Shown here piece by piece: positions 34,268 through 42,948 of a DNA stretch of 64,000 nt. The stretch is from Akkermansia muciniphila (lineage in GTDB: Bacteria > Verrucomicrobiota > Verrucomicrobiia > Verrucomicrobiales > Akkermansiaceae), in the NCBI RefSeq assembly GCF_002884975.1, contig NZ_PJKB01000001.1:124001-188000 (forward strand), read 5' to 3'. The position numbers were made by a program, and so were the translations under genes. Positions within the stretch are counted from its first letter, which is position 1. Each line of letters opens with the position of its first letter. The notes beneath the pieces were generated by a model. The model saw nothing but the letters and a program-made list of their open reading frames with translations. It searched no databases and was not told the DNA's origin.

Positions 34268-35905
34268 TTACTTTGCCCACGGAACGCCCCTGGCCATCCC
34301 CTTGCGCATGCCGCCTCTCTGTCCCGTCCGGGGGCGTGCCCGTGCTCCCGTTTTTTCGACGTAACCATGAGCATACGCTTCGGCGAACGTCCGGAACCCG
34401 TCCGCGGAGTGGGAACAGGCATTGTGCAGCGGCATCGAAATCACCCGGCCATTGGCTCCCGGCGGCAGCGTCTGGTAATTCTCCAGGGCATTCACGCCGC
34501 TCATATACTCCACGCCGTCCACGACAACCGGCTCGCTGCATCGTTCGTGAAACACGCAATGGGTCAGAAGCTGGCGGGTTACGTGAATCCCCGTCCAAAT
34601 ATCGCTGGTCCGCGGAACTACCCGGCACACCAGCCCCTGCATTTCCAGCCTCTGCTCGAAACTCGTCAGGTCCCAGTCCCGCTTGGCGGCATCGTGGGGC
34701 AGGAAATTGGCGGCAATGCTCTGCCCGCAGCGCGCCTCCCATCCGCGCACGACACCTATGTAATGGGCCAGCTCCTTCCCGTTGGCGGAATAATGGTCCA
34801 GCACGTAAAACTTGCCGTCCCCTCCCGGCTGAATCAGCCACAGGGTCATGTAGTCGGAAAGCCCGATGTCCCAGCTCACGTACAGCGGCCGGGTATCGTC
34901 GGGTTCAAACTGCTGCTTGAGGCGTCCTTCCGCGCGCAGCGTGGAAATCTGGGTGCCGTACACGGCGCCGTGCACCTGGGTTTCAAACGCCTCCGCCGGG
35001 GTGCTGGGGTACTCCTGCTTTACCAGGTGCCCAAACGTATTCCACTGGGACAAATACCAGCGCTTCTGCCCCTCGTCCAGATGGATTCCTTCCTTGGTCA
35101 GTCCCTCGAAATACTCCCGGTGCTGGTTGTTCAGACGGAGGGGTTCCCCTTCGTCCACCCTGTATTCCGGCTGCTTGTGCCAGGGAAAGAAGAAGAACTT
35201 GAAATCCAGCGGCGTCAGGGTGCGCCCCACATTCTCCATGGCCGCCTTGGTCAGGCGGTAATTCTCGCCATACTTGCCCCCTTCGTGGGTGGACTCCATG
35301 ATTACCACGCCGTCTCGTCCCACCGTATTGACGCCGCCGGAAAGAATTTTCAGCGCCTTCTTCGGGTCGTTGATGGCGACATAGCCGAACTCGGAGACAT
35401 GGAGCAACTGCATCGTGCCGCCGCGCAGGTTGGTTCCCACGCGAATATTGCTGCCCGTGGCAAACTCCGCCCTGGTGGCGGAAATCCTGCCACTGGAACT
35501 CGCAAAAAGCTGGCGGGAAAACGTATTGATCTGTTCCCTCTCCCACTCGTCTTCGATGAACTCTTCCCCGTTGACGGGAGGTTCCAGCAGGGAACTGAAT
35601 GCAAAGGAAATCTTGGACATCTTCTCCTGGGCGTCCGGCAGGGTCTTGTCGATGATGCCGCAATGAAACCCTTCCCGGAACAGGCACATATCCAGCATCA
35701 ACATGGCCGTGTAGGTGGAAATCCCAAGCTGGCGGGCCTTCAGAATATTATTGCGGTGCCACAAGTTACGGTGAAGCTCCTGCTGGGCCCAGTTCAGCCG
35801 GAACCGGCAGGGAGGTCCGTTCTTGCGCTCAATCCAGTACAAGTGATTCAGCCTCCACTCCTGGCTTGTCCAGCAATTATCGTACCAATGCTTACCCATT
35901 GCCAT
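34268..35905 (-). CDS. Terminase large subunit
   Basis: This DNA-packaging motor has 545 residues. The N-terminal ATPase has a variant Walker A (LKARQLGIST) and the adenine-contact region before it; the acidic strand LLHVSEFGYV stands at the Walker B position and VIMESTHEG follows as coupling motif. The C-terminal RNase H-like nuclease is marked by VSWDIGLSDYMTLWL and a late acidic motif near SADGFRTFAEA. The family resembles T4/P22-like headful terminases more than T7 gp19. Its start overlaps the upstream gene by 14 bp; MGKHW at 35899 is an alternative start. Confidence 0.88.
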   Translation of the reverse strand: MAMGKHWYDNCWTSQEWRLNHLYWIERKNGPPCRFRLNWAQQELHRNLWHRNNILKARQLGISTYTAMLMLDMCLFREGFHCGIIDKTLPDAQEKMSKISFAFSSLLEPPVNGEEFIEDEWEREQINTFSRQLFASSSGRISATRAEFATGSNIRVGTNLRGGTMQLLHVSEFGYVAINDPKKALKILSGGVNTVGRDGVVIMESTHEGGKYGENYRLTKAAMENVGRTLTPLDFKFFFFPWHKQPEYRVDEGEPLRLNNQHREYFEGLTKEGIHLDEGQKRWYLSQWNTFGHLVKQEYPSTPAEAFETQVHGAVYGTQISTLRAEGRLKQQFEPDDTRPLYVSWDIGLSDYMTLWLIQPGGDGKFYVLDHYSANGKELAHYIGVVRGWEARCGQSIAANFLPHDAAKRDWDLTSFEQRLEMQGLVCRVVPRTSDIWTGIHVTRQLLTHCVFHERCSEPVVVDGVEYMSGVNALENYQTLPPGANGRVISMPLHNACSHSADGFRTFAEAYAHGYVEKTGARARPRTGQRGGMRKGMARGVPWAK

Positions 35906-36251
35906 TCCTGTTCAATCGTTGCGCCAGCCGGGCGAACTTCCCCATACTGTGTTTCTGCAACTCCTGGGGACCGTAGCCTTTCACCTCCCGGCACCAGATC
36001 ACGTGCGTGTACCCCAGACCCAGCAGGTAATCCGCCTGGACGCCGATACGCGCCCCGATGCCGCACACAAACAACACCAGGAACGTGTGGGCATCATCTC
36101 CTTCTACCGGGTCCCGCGGAATGCCCATGTACACGCAATCCGGCGCCAGATGGACAATGCCGCCCATGTCCAGTGCCGTGCGGATATGTTCCCCGTACAG
36201 CCCCGGCCTGATGCCTTCCAACACGTCCCATGCCTGTTCCAACGCGTTCAT
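35892..36251 (-). CDS. Hypothetical phage protein upstream of terminase
   Basis: This is a 119-residue protein. Helices at both ends enclose a beta-type core with HTFLVLFVCGIGARIGVQ and a conserved-looking YTHVIWCREVKGYGPQELQKH. The fold impression is of the small GNAT-like virion proteins found in podovirus late operons, but I cannot confirm a substrate motif. It overlaps the terminase start. Confidence 0.5.
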   Translation of the reverse strand: MNALEQAWDVLEGIRPGLYGEHIRTALDMGGIVHLAPDCVYMGIPRDPVEGDDAHTFLVLFVCGIGARIGVQADYLLGLGYTHVIWCREVKGYGPQELQKHSMGKFARLAQRLNRNGNG

Positions 36252-36294
36252 TCTGAAATGTTATTAACTATTACCTTTTCACTATTAACTGATT

Positions 36295-38829
36295 CTATCC
36301 CTGCATCGCTAGAAATTCACACCCGGTAGGGCCGCTGAACCGCAGGCCCACGACATGCTCATACTGCCACCGGTTCACCGTAATCACTTCGTGCCAGCCC
36401 TTCTTCATCACGGGAGCGTTACTGGCCACGGGCACCCAGTTTTCCCCGTCCCCCGTCACCCGCAGCGGCTCGGTCAGGCAATCCTGTCCAAAGAGCACGG
36501 CCACCGGGAACTTCGGGTTTCTCTCTACCCGTGTTTCCAGGGGATTGCTCAAGGCGTTGGTCAGCAGCGTGGACACGTAATCATTGCCTACGTCGTCATA
36601 AGGGGAATCGTCGTCCACCACCTCGATATAGAGGGAGCTGTCCGCCAGGTCCCCGGCGGCCGTATGCGTTTCACGCTTGACCACCAGGAACAGGCGGTCG
36701 GAACGGGAACCGTCCGGCATCGCGCAGGCGGCAAGAACGCGCCCGTTGGTAGTCCAGCGGTGCCACGCGTTGACCTCGTGCATCGTATTATAGGTGCACA
36801 AGGCGAGTTGCCCGTCCGCCAGCACAAACACCGCCACCGTATCGGGCTTGCGCAGCATCGTGCCGTGCTTCACGCCGCCGTGGTCGCGCAGGACATGGGG
36901 AGCCAGCACCGTCAAATCCTTGCTCCGGTAGCCGTCCGTCTCGAAGGAATAACCGTACTCGTAGCACCTGCCAGCACCCCGCTCGATGTAGAGCACCTTG
37001 TCGGTGGCCATCAGGGCCGGAATCGCCGCGCTGCCCACATGGCCGTGATCCTCAATCTGGGCGTTGGAGCTCGTGATGCTCCCCTGGCTGGACCCGGCGG
37101 AAATCACCCACTCCGCTTCACTGGTGCCCGGCAGCAGGCGGTGGGACTGGGCCATCATCCAGCACACCGGGTTCTGGCTCGTTGTGGCCATCGTCAGCGC
37201 CAGGGCCGCATCGTCGCTGTCCCCGGTGGAAAAATTGTTGAAATCGTCCGTTCGGCTCATCCAGACGGTCTGCGGTTGCTCCAGGGTGGAGGCGAACACC
37301 AGCCGCTGGTTGTACACCTCGCACAGCAGCGGGAACCCGTAGCGATCGGAGAAAGCCGCCCAGCTCCAGTTGTGGACCGTCCGGCGCCCCATCCACTCCA
37401 CGGGTACCTTGTCCTCACAGGACCATTCCACGGCCACCACCTCGCCGGCATCGTCCAGCGTGGGCACCGCCCGCAGCACCATATCGTGCCGGTAGCCGGG
37501 CACAATCAGCCGGTTGCCGCAACTATCCGCCGGGAAGCCGGAAGCCAGGGAATCCCCCATGAACTTGCTGCGCGTCAGGAACAGGCGCAGGAAGCACTCT
37601 TCGTCTGCTTCGTCCCCCGTCAACTGCGTATTACTCGCTTCCCCAATCCGGGAAAAGCTCGTGCCGGCCGTCTCCCAGTCGGCGTCCAGGTCGTCGGAAT
37701 CGTAGCACTTGCGCACCTCGTAGCTCCCGTACCACAACCCGGAACAGTAGAATTCCCACTTCCCCCGGCAGGTGAGAGCATTCCCCACAGACAGACCGCG
37801 CACGAAATAACCCGGATAATCCCCGAACCCCGTGCCCAGGTCCACCATGTCCGCCTCCGTGAAATCCCGTATGCAGGTGAAATACTCCCAGTAGCCGGAC
37901 TTGATGGCCACCTTCGTTCCCCTGTCCACAAACCCGGTGCCGGTCACGTCCTTAACGGAATAGACGGGCGTCACTCCTTCAAACCCGTCCAAATTCTCCG
38001 CCTCTACAAAGCAATCAGGATAACACGCGGGCTCGTCCAACCCCTCCGTGTAAACATCCGCGGAAAGCGTCTGCTTGCAGATGTAGTATTTGACGGTGGT
38101 ATCGGTATGGACGGCCAGCCTGTCCCCCTTGGAAGCTGTCCGCAATCCGTCCGCGATGATGACGTTCCGGCGCAGGTCGCCCCCCTTGGCGAATGCCTCC
38201 TGTTGTTCCAACCAGAAGCTGGCCCGCAGCAGGTCCACACTTTCAAGGGCGCTTTCCCTGGGCTCTTCTTCCTGGTCGAACTCCACCGTATAGCGCACGT
38301 CCCCCAGCACGGGGGTGCAGGTCAGCACCATCGGATGGTCCCGCTTCTCGTTTACGTACCGCCAGGGATGGTGCTTGAACTCCCATGCCTCCAATGTCCA
38401 GGCGCCGTCTTCGTCCCTCTTCAGCACCATCGGGCGGTTGTCCTGCGTGGTCAGGTACAGCAGCGCGTTGAGCTGGCGCCACCTCACCGTGTCCGGGTCC
38501 AGATAAAACTCCTGGCCGTCCTCGCCGTCCGTGAACCGGGCCGCCTCGGCGCCCTCCATGTCCAGCACCCGCACTACGTCACCGGCGATCTCCACCAGGA
38601 AGCGCAGGCCGTCCGCATCCGCGTAGGAATAGACATAGGGAACCAGCCGGCTGCGCTCGCTCAAGGCGTCTGCGAAATATCGCATCCCCCGGCGGCGTTC
38701 GGCTCCCCCCATCTGCGAAAGCTTCCAGTTCTCCGCAATCAGCAGCCCGCGCATATAGGCTTCCAGGTCGCACCGGGCTGCCAGTTCCGGCGATTGCTCG
38801 CCGCCGTTGAAACAAGTTCTCGTCTGCAT
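36295..38829 (-). CDS. Tail nozzle / tubular protein B-like protein
   Basis: This 844-residue protein begins with the hallmark pattern of podovirus nozzle and tail-stabilisation proteins: a FNGGEQSPELAARCDLEAY start, then an ENWKLSQMGGAERRRGMRY motif (known family form: FxxGExSPxLxGRxDLxxYxxG...ENxxxxPxGGxxRRPGTRF). The rest is a large beta-propeller-like body with repeated W and Y residues. It likely forms the distal tail tube through which DNA exits. Position in the late operon between fibre and terminase agrees. Confidence 0.8.
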   Translation of the reverse strand: MQTRTCFNGGEQSPELAARCDLEAYMRGLLIAENWKLSQMGGAERRRGMRYFADALSERSRLVPYVYSYADADGLRFLVEIAGDVVRVLDMEGAEAARFTDGEDGQEFYLDPDTVRWRQLNALLYLTTQDNRPMVLKRDEDGAWTLEAWEFKHHPWRYVNEKRDHPMVLTCTPVLGDVRYTVEFDQEEEPRESALESVDLLRASFWLEQQEAFAKGGDLRRNVIIADGLRTASKGDRLAVHTDTTVKYYICKQTLSADVYTEGLDEPACYPDCFVEAENLDGFEGVTPVYSVKDVTGTGFVDRGTKVAIKSGYWEYFTCIRDFTEADMVDLGTGFGDYPGYFVRGLSVGNALTCRGKWEFYCSGLWYGSYEVRKCYDSDDLDADWETAGTSFSRIGEASNTQLTGDEADEECFLRLFLTRSKFMGDSLASGFPADSCGNRLIVPGYRHDMVLRAVPTLDDAGEVVAVEWSCEDKVPVEWMGRRTVHNWSWAAFSDRYGFPLLCEVYNQRLVFASTLEQPQTVWMSRTDDFNNFSTGDSDDAALALTMATTSQNPVCWMMAQSHRLLPGTSEAEWVISAGSSQGSITSSNAQIEDHGHVGSAAIPALMATDKVLYIERGAGRCYEYGYSFETDGYRSKDLTVLAPHVLRDHGGVKHGTMLRKPDTVAVFVLADGQLALCTYNTMHEVNAWHRWTTNGRVLAACAMPDGSRSDRLFLVVKRETHTAAGDLADSSLYIEVVDDDSPYDDVGNDYVSTLLTNALSNPLETRVERNPKFPVAVLFGQDCLTEPLRVTGDGENWVPVASNAPVMKKGWHEVITVNRWQYEHVVGLRFSGPTGCEFLAMQG

Positions 38830-38830
38830 G

Positions 38831-39643
38831 TTAAGCGATAGATAGAATTTTAAGCTGGAATGTCTTGATAAAGGCAGGGTAACGCGGGCGCCCCATCAGC
38901 GCATTGCAGGAATTGTAGCCCTGCATCGTCAGGCGCAGGCCCGTGTCCCTGTCGATAAAGGCATTCAGCCAGGAGTGCGTGCCTGCATCCGCCACCCGGC
39001 AGGACCATGGCCACGCCACGGCATTTACCGTCTCGCCGCGCCCATGTCCGTTCTTCTGCCCCTGGCCCTGGATATGGGCACGGCCGCTGCCGGAACCGGA
39101 CAGGGTGAAATAAGTTCCCGCGCTCTTCTTCTTCTGGCCCTTTACCCATTGCACATATAGCCCCGTGCCGGGCAAAAACGGCAGGGAATAATTGCGGCTG
39201 CCGGAACCGTCCTGCTCCCGGATGGAAAGGGGCATATCGTCAATCACGGGTATCACGGCCTTCACTTCTACGGAATCCCCAGGCCTGACGGAATGCAGGG
39301 ATGCCCCCTCGTCCGGGTAGAACAGGAACACGCCGTTGACCTCGAACATGACGGAAGGCAGCGCGTTGAAGGAGGATCTCACCATGTACCGCTCCGCGCC
39401 CACCGTCAGTTGCATATACCGCTTCGGCGTCACGAGATCCTGCACGGCAGCCACCGCATGCACCCAGTAGGCCCACTCCAGCGTGCCCTCTTGCGGAAGC
39501 TCCACCGTGAGCCGCCGCATGCTGGACGTGTCCTCCGGGTAGAGCTGGTTATTCCCCAGGCAGACATGGCTCACCGCCAGATCGCCCAGGCGGACGTTCT
39601 CCACAAAGCTGTTGATGAATCTCGTTCCGTTGGTCACTCTCAT
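38831..39643 (-). CDS. Hypothetical virion/tail protein
   Basis: This is a 270-residue, beta-rich protein starting MRVTNGTRFINSFVENVRLGD. A strongly basic, Gly/Ser-rich loop (GQKKKSAGT...GSGSGRAHIQGQGQKNGHG) lies around residues 170-205. I do not recognise the family. It lies 1 bp before the nozzle gene and 13 bp after the fibre gene, so a tail role, such as fibre attachment, is likely but unproven. Confidence 0.55.
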   Translation of the reverse strand: MRVTNGTRFINSFVENVRLGDLAVSHVCLGNNQLYPEDTSSMRRLTVELPQEGTLEWAYWVHAVAAVQDLVTPKRYMQLTVGAERYMVRSSFNALPSVMFEVNGVFLFYPDEGASLHSVRPGDSVEVKAVIPVIDDMPLSIREQDGSGSRNYSLPFLPGTGLYVQWVKGQKKKSAGTYFTLSGSGSGRAHIQGQGQKNGHGRGETVNAVAWPWSCRVADAGTHSWLNAFIDRDTGLRLTMQGYNSCNALMGRPRYPAFIKTFQLKILSIA

Positions 39644-39656
39644 GGTCGTAAGGATT

Positions 39657-41768
39657 TTAGGATGCAACGCTCGCCGCCATGATATACAGGGTCTTGGCAT
39701 CCCTGGCGGTCAGGTTGGCGTATTCATCCCTGGTCAACACCTCGATGCGCTCCACTCGCGGAGACTTGGGAATGTACCCGGTCAGCTTGCCGTTGACGCT
39801 CTCCGCAGTATCGTAGCCTTTCCCCTCAACCCAGCTCTGCGTAGCGTAGGGCTTCAGCTCTTCTGCTACATGCCCGCAGGTTTCCTCCTTCGTGAATACC
39901 TCGCTCTTGTTGTAATAGAACTGGGACAGGTAATCAGCCGTCTGCGCCGCCGTGGGCACCGCGTTTCCCCTGGCATCCGCCGCCGTCCCCTCGATGGGAT
40001 TGCCCAGCGTGGAAGCCAGATAGACGCCCGCCAGCAGGGAGGCGGTCGCACTCTCCAGCTCCAGGCCGCGGTCCTGGCTCTGCATGAACTGCCCGGAAGT
40101 CACCAGCCCCATGAAATAATCCGTGGAACCGAAATACTCCGGGTGCTCGGTCATGGCGGCGGACAGCCAATCCATCCCCTTGCCAGACCAGGAGGAAGGC
40201 TGCTGGTGCTGGAGAGCCCCCGCATAAAGCAGATTGTTGGCAAGCTGGTGGTCCGACGTCTCCCCCACGCCGTGCTGATAGGGTATCGGGTTGAGTTGGC
40301 CGAACCTGCTTCCCAGCCGCACCACGCCTGCATCCTGGAGGGTAGCCCAACGCACGGAAGCCCGCCCGTCGGCTCTCAACCCGATGCAGGCATTGTCCAG
40401 CGTCTGGTTGATGGATGGCTTGATTGCCCCGAACTTATTAAAGGAGGCAGGCTCCACGCGCATGCGGCCCGAAGCGTCAAAGCCAACGGCGCCCCCGTCC
40501 GCCAGGGTGCCATCCAGCGCCGGAAGCGTCGCCCCAGGAGTCGTGTAATCCGCATGAGGCACGTGCATCTGACCCGCAGCGTCATTCCCCACCGGGGCGC
40601 CGTTGGTTACAGGATGGTCAGTACCCAGCCTCACCAATCCGTAAATCTCCGCCGTGGCAATGTCGTTGGATTCCCCGATGCACACCCAGGCCGCCGTGCC
40701 GTCCGGCTGCTCCAGCCATGCGTACACCTCGTAATAGCTCTTCACTCCGGGTTCCGCCCCCTCGTCCGCGGGTGGAATCTCCACGGAAACCGGAACGTAG
40801 TAGTAGAACCCGCCGTTGCAGGTTTCCCCGCTGGTCGGTATCTCCGCCACGCTGCCCACGACGATGCGGCGCACCTTGACCCCGTCAATGCCGTCCCGTC
40901 CGGCAGCGGCAAGGCCCGTGTCCTCGTACTCGCCCGTCAGCACGTTCCAGGTGCACCAGTTACCCGCAACATTCACATACGGGCTGTGGCCATCTTCTCC
41001 CGCGGCGGAAATCCCCGTGTCGTCCCATGCCTGCGTCTCGACGTTCCAGATCATCCACGTTCCGGTGGAGGACAACTGCGGACTCTTGCCGGGATCGCCC
41101 GTCACTTGGTAGCCGGTATTGTTCCCGCAGATCCACCACGTGTTGGTTTCCGGGTTGGGAACGATGGCGGACGTGATATGACCCTCCACCTCCGCCAGCT
41201 TGGCGTCCAGGGCATTGAGCTTGCCCAGGGCGTCCTGGGCCTGCTTCACGGCTTCCTCCGCATCCTTCCGTACCTGCTCCATCTCGCCCAAAGCCTCCTG
41301 CGCTTCCCTGGCGGAATCCGCCGCGTCCTGGGCTGCCCGCTGCGCGTCAGTCACCGCCCGCCATTCCAGCATGCAGTGGGCCGCGGCATTCCCAGGCACC
41401 CTCACGGCCAGCCGGCGCACTTCCGTGTCGTCCTCCACGCGGGCAAGCTCCAGATTGGTGCCCATCACGCCCAGCCGCCCATAAGCCAGCCGCAAGCGAT
41501 CTCCGCCCTCGCTGGTCGCCCGCAGCTCGTACAGGTACATGCCTGTTTCCACGGTGGGGAACACAATCATCAGCGTGTTGCCGCTCTCCGCCTGGGTAAT
41601 GTCCAGGGCTCGTTCCGTGCCGTCCGGGGCAGTCAATACGCCGTCAAAGGTCACATTGTCCAGCACAAGGGCGTTGCCGGAATCATCCATGAAATCCAGC
41701 CTGTAAGTCGGCTGGCTGCCCGCAAGTACGGTGAAATTCTGCTCCGCTCCCAAAAAGTCAAGGTTCAT
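39657..41768 (-). CDS. Long tail-fibre protein with tandem repeats
   Basis: This 703-residue protein has an N-terminal beta domain (MNLDFLGAEQNFTVLAGSQP), then a coiled coil (about 160-205, rich in AQDAADSAREAQEALGEM), then two copies of a W-x-W-N...DTG module (GTWMIWNVETQAWDDTG; NWCTWNVLTGEYEDTG), then three to four 34-residue shaft repeats (pattern GxVRLG...DAxGxMxVxxA) and a C-terminal region ending in LTRDEYANLTARDAKTLYIMAAS, typical of fibre ends. The frame is open further upstream, but 41768 is the natural start with the late palindrome 40 bp before it. Confidence 0.8.
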   Translation of the reverse strand: MNLDFLGAEQNFTVLAGSQPTYRLDFMDDSGNALVLDNVTFDGVLTAPDGTERALDITQAESGNTLMIVFPTVETGMYLYELRATSEGGDRLRLAYGRLGVMGTNLELARVEDDTEVRRLAVRVPGNAAAHCMLEWRAVTDAQRAAQDAADSAREAQEALGEMEQVRKDAEEAVKQAQDALGKLNALDAKLAEVEGHITSAIVPNPETNTWWICGNNTGYQVTGDPGKSPQLSSTGTWMIWNVETQAWDDTGISAAGEDGHSPYVNVAGNWCTWNVLTGEYEDTGLAAAGRDGIDGVKVRRIVVGSVAEIPTSGETCNGGFYYYVPVSVEIPPADEGAEPGVKSYYEVYAWLEQPDGTAAWVCIGESNDIATAEIYGLVRLGTDHPVTNGAPVGNDAAGQMHVPHADYTTPGATLPALDGTLADGGAVGFDASGRMRVEPASFNKFGAIKPSINQTLDNACIGLRADGRASVRWATLQDAGVVRLGSRFGQLNPIPYQHGVGETSDHQLANNLLYAGALQHQQPSSWSGKGMDWLSAAMTEHPEYFGSTDYFMGLVTSGQFMQSQDRGLELESATASLLAGVYLASTLGNPIEGTAADARGNAVPTAAQTADYLSQFYYNKSEVFTKEETCGHVAEELKPYATQSWVEGKGYDTAESVNGKLTGYIPKSPRVERIEVLTRDEYANLTARDAKTLYIMAASVAS

Positions 41769-41807
41769 GCTCCCATCATGGGGAACCAGGGAACACCCGC
41801 GCAAGCG

Positions 41808-41820
41808 TGACGGTGTCACA
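41808..41820 (-). promoter_or_regulatory. Late palindrome copy 3 (upstream of fibre gene)
   Basis: GTGAC-N3-GTCAC, 40 bp before the fibre start and at the head of the late gene cluster. A 19-bp block including it is identical to copy 2, 7.5 kb away. Confidence 0.65.
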
Positions 41821-41823
41821 CGA

Positions 41824-41849
41824 AAAATTAATGGTTGAAAATAACCATT
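41824..41849 (-). terminator. Hairpin with U-rich flank ahead of late operon
   Basis: A 7-bp stem (AATGGTT 41830-41836 with AACCATT 41843-41849) and on the minus strand a following AATTTTT. It could stop read-through from the early operon before the late genes. Confidence 0.45.
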
Positions 41850-41946
41850 CACCCCTTGATCAAGCACTTTCATACAGACAACATGCAGGTTCATGCCTCC
41901 TGCCAGTGATTTCGTACCATTTGCACCAATATGATACACTGTATGG

Positions 41947-42126
41947 ATGCAACTGGATTTTGAAGCATTGGAAGTAATCCCTAAAAGAGATAAAAACAAG
42001 GAAGCTCCGCAAATATACAAACTGGCTGTAAGAGCCATTGTCCTGCTTTGGGAGGATGATGGCGGTACATGGTGCCAGGATATGCTGGGTAATGTATGGT
42101 ACGTATATAAAGCCACCCTTATTTAA
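41947..42126 (+). CDS. 59-residue moron-like protein, antisense to phage operons
   Basis: This small gene on the plus strand sits in the gap between the early and late minus-strand operons. The protein starts MQLDFEALEVIPKRDKNKEA and ends WYVYKATLI; the second half is rich in Trp, Asp and Gly (LLWEDDGGTWCQDMLGNVWY). The sequence looks like a real small protein, not an antisense shadow, because no gene overlaps it. A strong hairpin terminator follows 3 bp later and AT-rich promoter-like sequence precedes it. The function is unknown. A gene expressed from the prophage state is the typical pattern of a moron. Confidence 0.55.
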   Translation: MQLDFEALEVIPKRDKNKEAPQIYKLAVRAIVLLWEDDGGTWCQDMLGNVWYVYKATLI

Positions 42127-42128
42127 TA

Positions 42129-42163
42129 AATAACGCCGCCCAGAATTACCGGGCGGCGTTATT
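42129..42163. terminator. Bidirectional terminator at end of early operon
   Basis: A perfect 13-bp stem (42129-42141 with 42151-42163; CGCCGCCC on the left arm) with a 9-nt loop. On minus it ends the early operon 22 bp after the small terminase; on plus it ends the 59-residue gene. Confidence 0.85.
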
Positions 42164-42185
42164 CCACGCAACTCTCCTAAACTCA

Positions 42186-42584
42186 CTACTTTGCCTGCGG
42201 TTTCACCAATGGTTCCCCCTTGGCTGCCTGGATGATTGCCTGCCGGAACTCGTCATCCGTGGAGACATGCACGTTCGATTTCTCCAGCCCGTAAATCTTA
42301 GCTAGTTGTGCACGGGCTGCCAATCGGTCGCGGGCGGGAAGAGACTCATTGCGGCTGTCCTTCAGCAGCTCCGCAGTCAGCTCCCGTTTGATCATATCCA
42401 CACTCGCCTTGTCGGCGGAACGCAGATCCTCCAGCAGCTTGGCCACCTCCGGGCTTGTCAGCGTCTTCTTGGCATTCTTCCCCGCCGTCTCCCGGCTCGA
42501 CCCGTAAATGCGCATGTAGGCTTCCACATGGTCTTCCCCAGCGGCTACGGCATGGGCCAGTTCGTATTGTTTCGTATTCAGCAT
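42186..42584 (-). CDS. Terminase small subunit
   Basis: This 132-residue DNA-recognition subunit of the packaging terminase has an N-terminal helix-turn-helix of the Terminase_2 type: KQYELAHAVAAGEDHVEAYMRIYGSS...KNAKKTLTSPEVAKLLEDL, the pattern of ParB-like helix followed by N-terminal 'A-x-R-x-Y' and 'SPxVxxLL' seen in such subunits. The middle is helical. It is the last gene of the early operon and lies 6.3 kb away from the large subunit, which is unusual. Confidence 0.75.
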   Translation of the reverse strand: MLNTKQYELAHAVAAGEDHVEAYMRIYGSSRETAGKNAKKTLTSPEVAKLLEDLRSADKASVDMIKRELTAELLKDSRNESLPARDRLAARAQLAKIYGLEKSNVHVSTDDEFRQAIIQAAKGEPLVKPQAK

Positions 42585-42588
42585 GGTT

Positions 42589-42948
42589 CTATTTCCTTTC
42601 TGGTTGGGTTTGTATTCTCTTGAGAAACTTTTCCGTGTCGGCCATCCACCCTTGCAGGGTAATGGTGCCGCTGGGCGTCAGCTTGTACATGCCCACGGGC
42701 TTTCCGTCGCGCTTTTCGACTTTCTTGGTCACCAGCCCGCAGCGCATCAGGCGGCTCAACTGCTGGCGCAGCGCCTCAACCGAACAGGGGATAACGTTAG
42801 CCAGCTCTGCCAGCGTCATGGCTCCCAGCAGCCCCAGCATCCGCATCACGGCGCACATGGTAGGCTGAAGCGGAGGCGTCACCCCGCAAGCGGCACAGTC
42901 TCCGGCCAGCACAATCAGGTGTAGCATTTTCCTTTCTTCAATATTCAT
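42589..42948 (-). CDS. Winged-helix DNA-binding protein
   Basis: This is a 119-residue protein. The middle part MTLAELANVIPCSVEALRQQLSRLMRCGLVTKKVEKRDGKPVG forms a winged helix of the MarR/ArsR type; the N-terminal part holds CAACG, which could be a metal or redox site. Its role could be control of replication or late genes. The start overlaps the stop of the helicase-loader gene (ATGA) behind a strong SD (AAAAGGGAGG). Confidence 0.65.
   Translation of the reverse strand: MNIEERKMLHLIVLAGDCAACGVTPPLQPTMCAVMRMLGLLGAMTLAELANVIPCSVEALRQQLSRLMRCGLVTKKVEKRDGKPVGMYKLTPSGTITLQGWMADTEKFLKRIQTQPERK

Noticed and set aside
36256..36290. Repeated ATTAACT in the gap before the nozzle stop
   Set aside because: Too short and AT-rich to be distinguished from chance.
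36355..38841. 828-codon plus-strand frame
   Set aside because: Shadow of the tail nozzle gene; composition is not protein-like, and the minus frame has a family motif.
39612..41810. 732-codon plus-strand frame
   Set aside because: Shadow of the long fibre gene, whose repeats and coiled coil are clearly in the minus frame.
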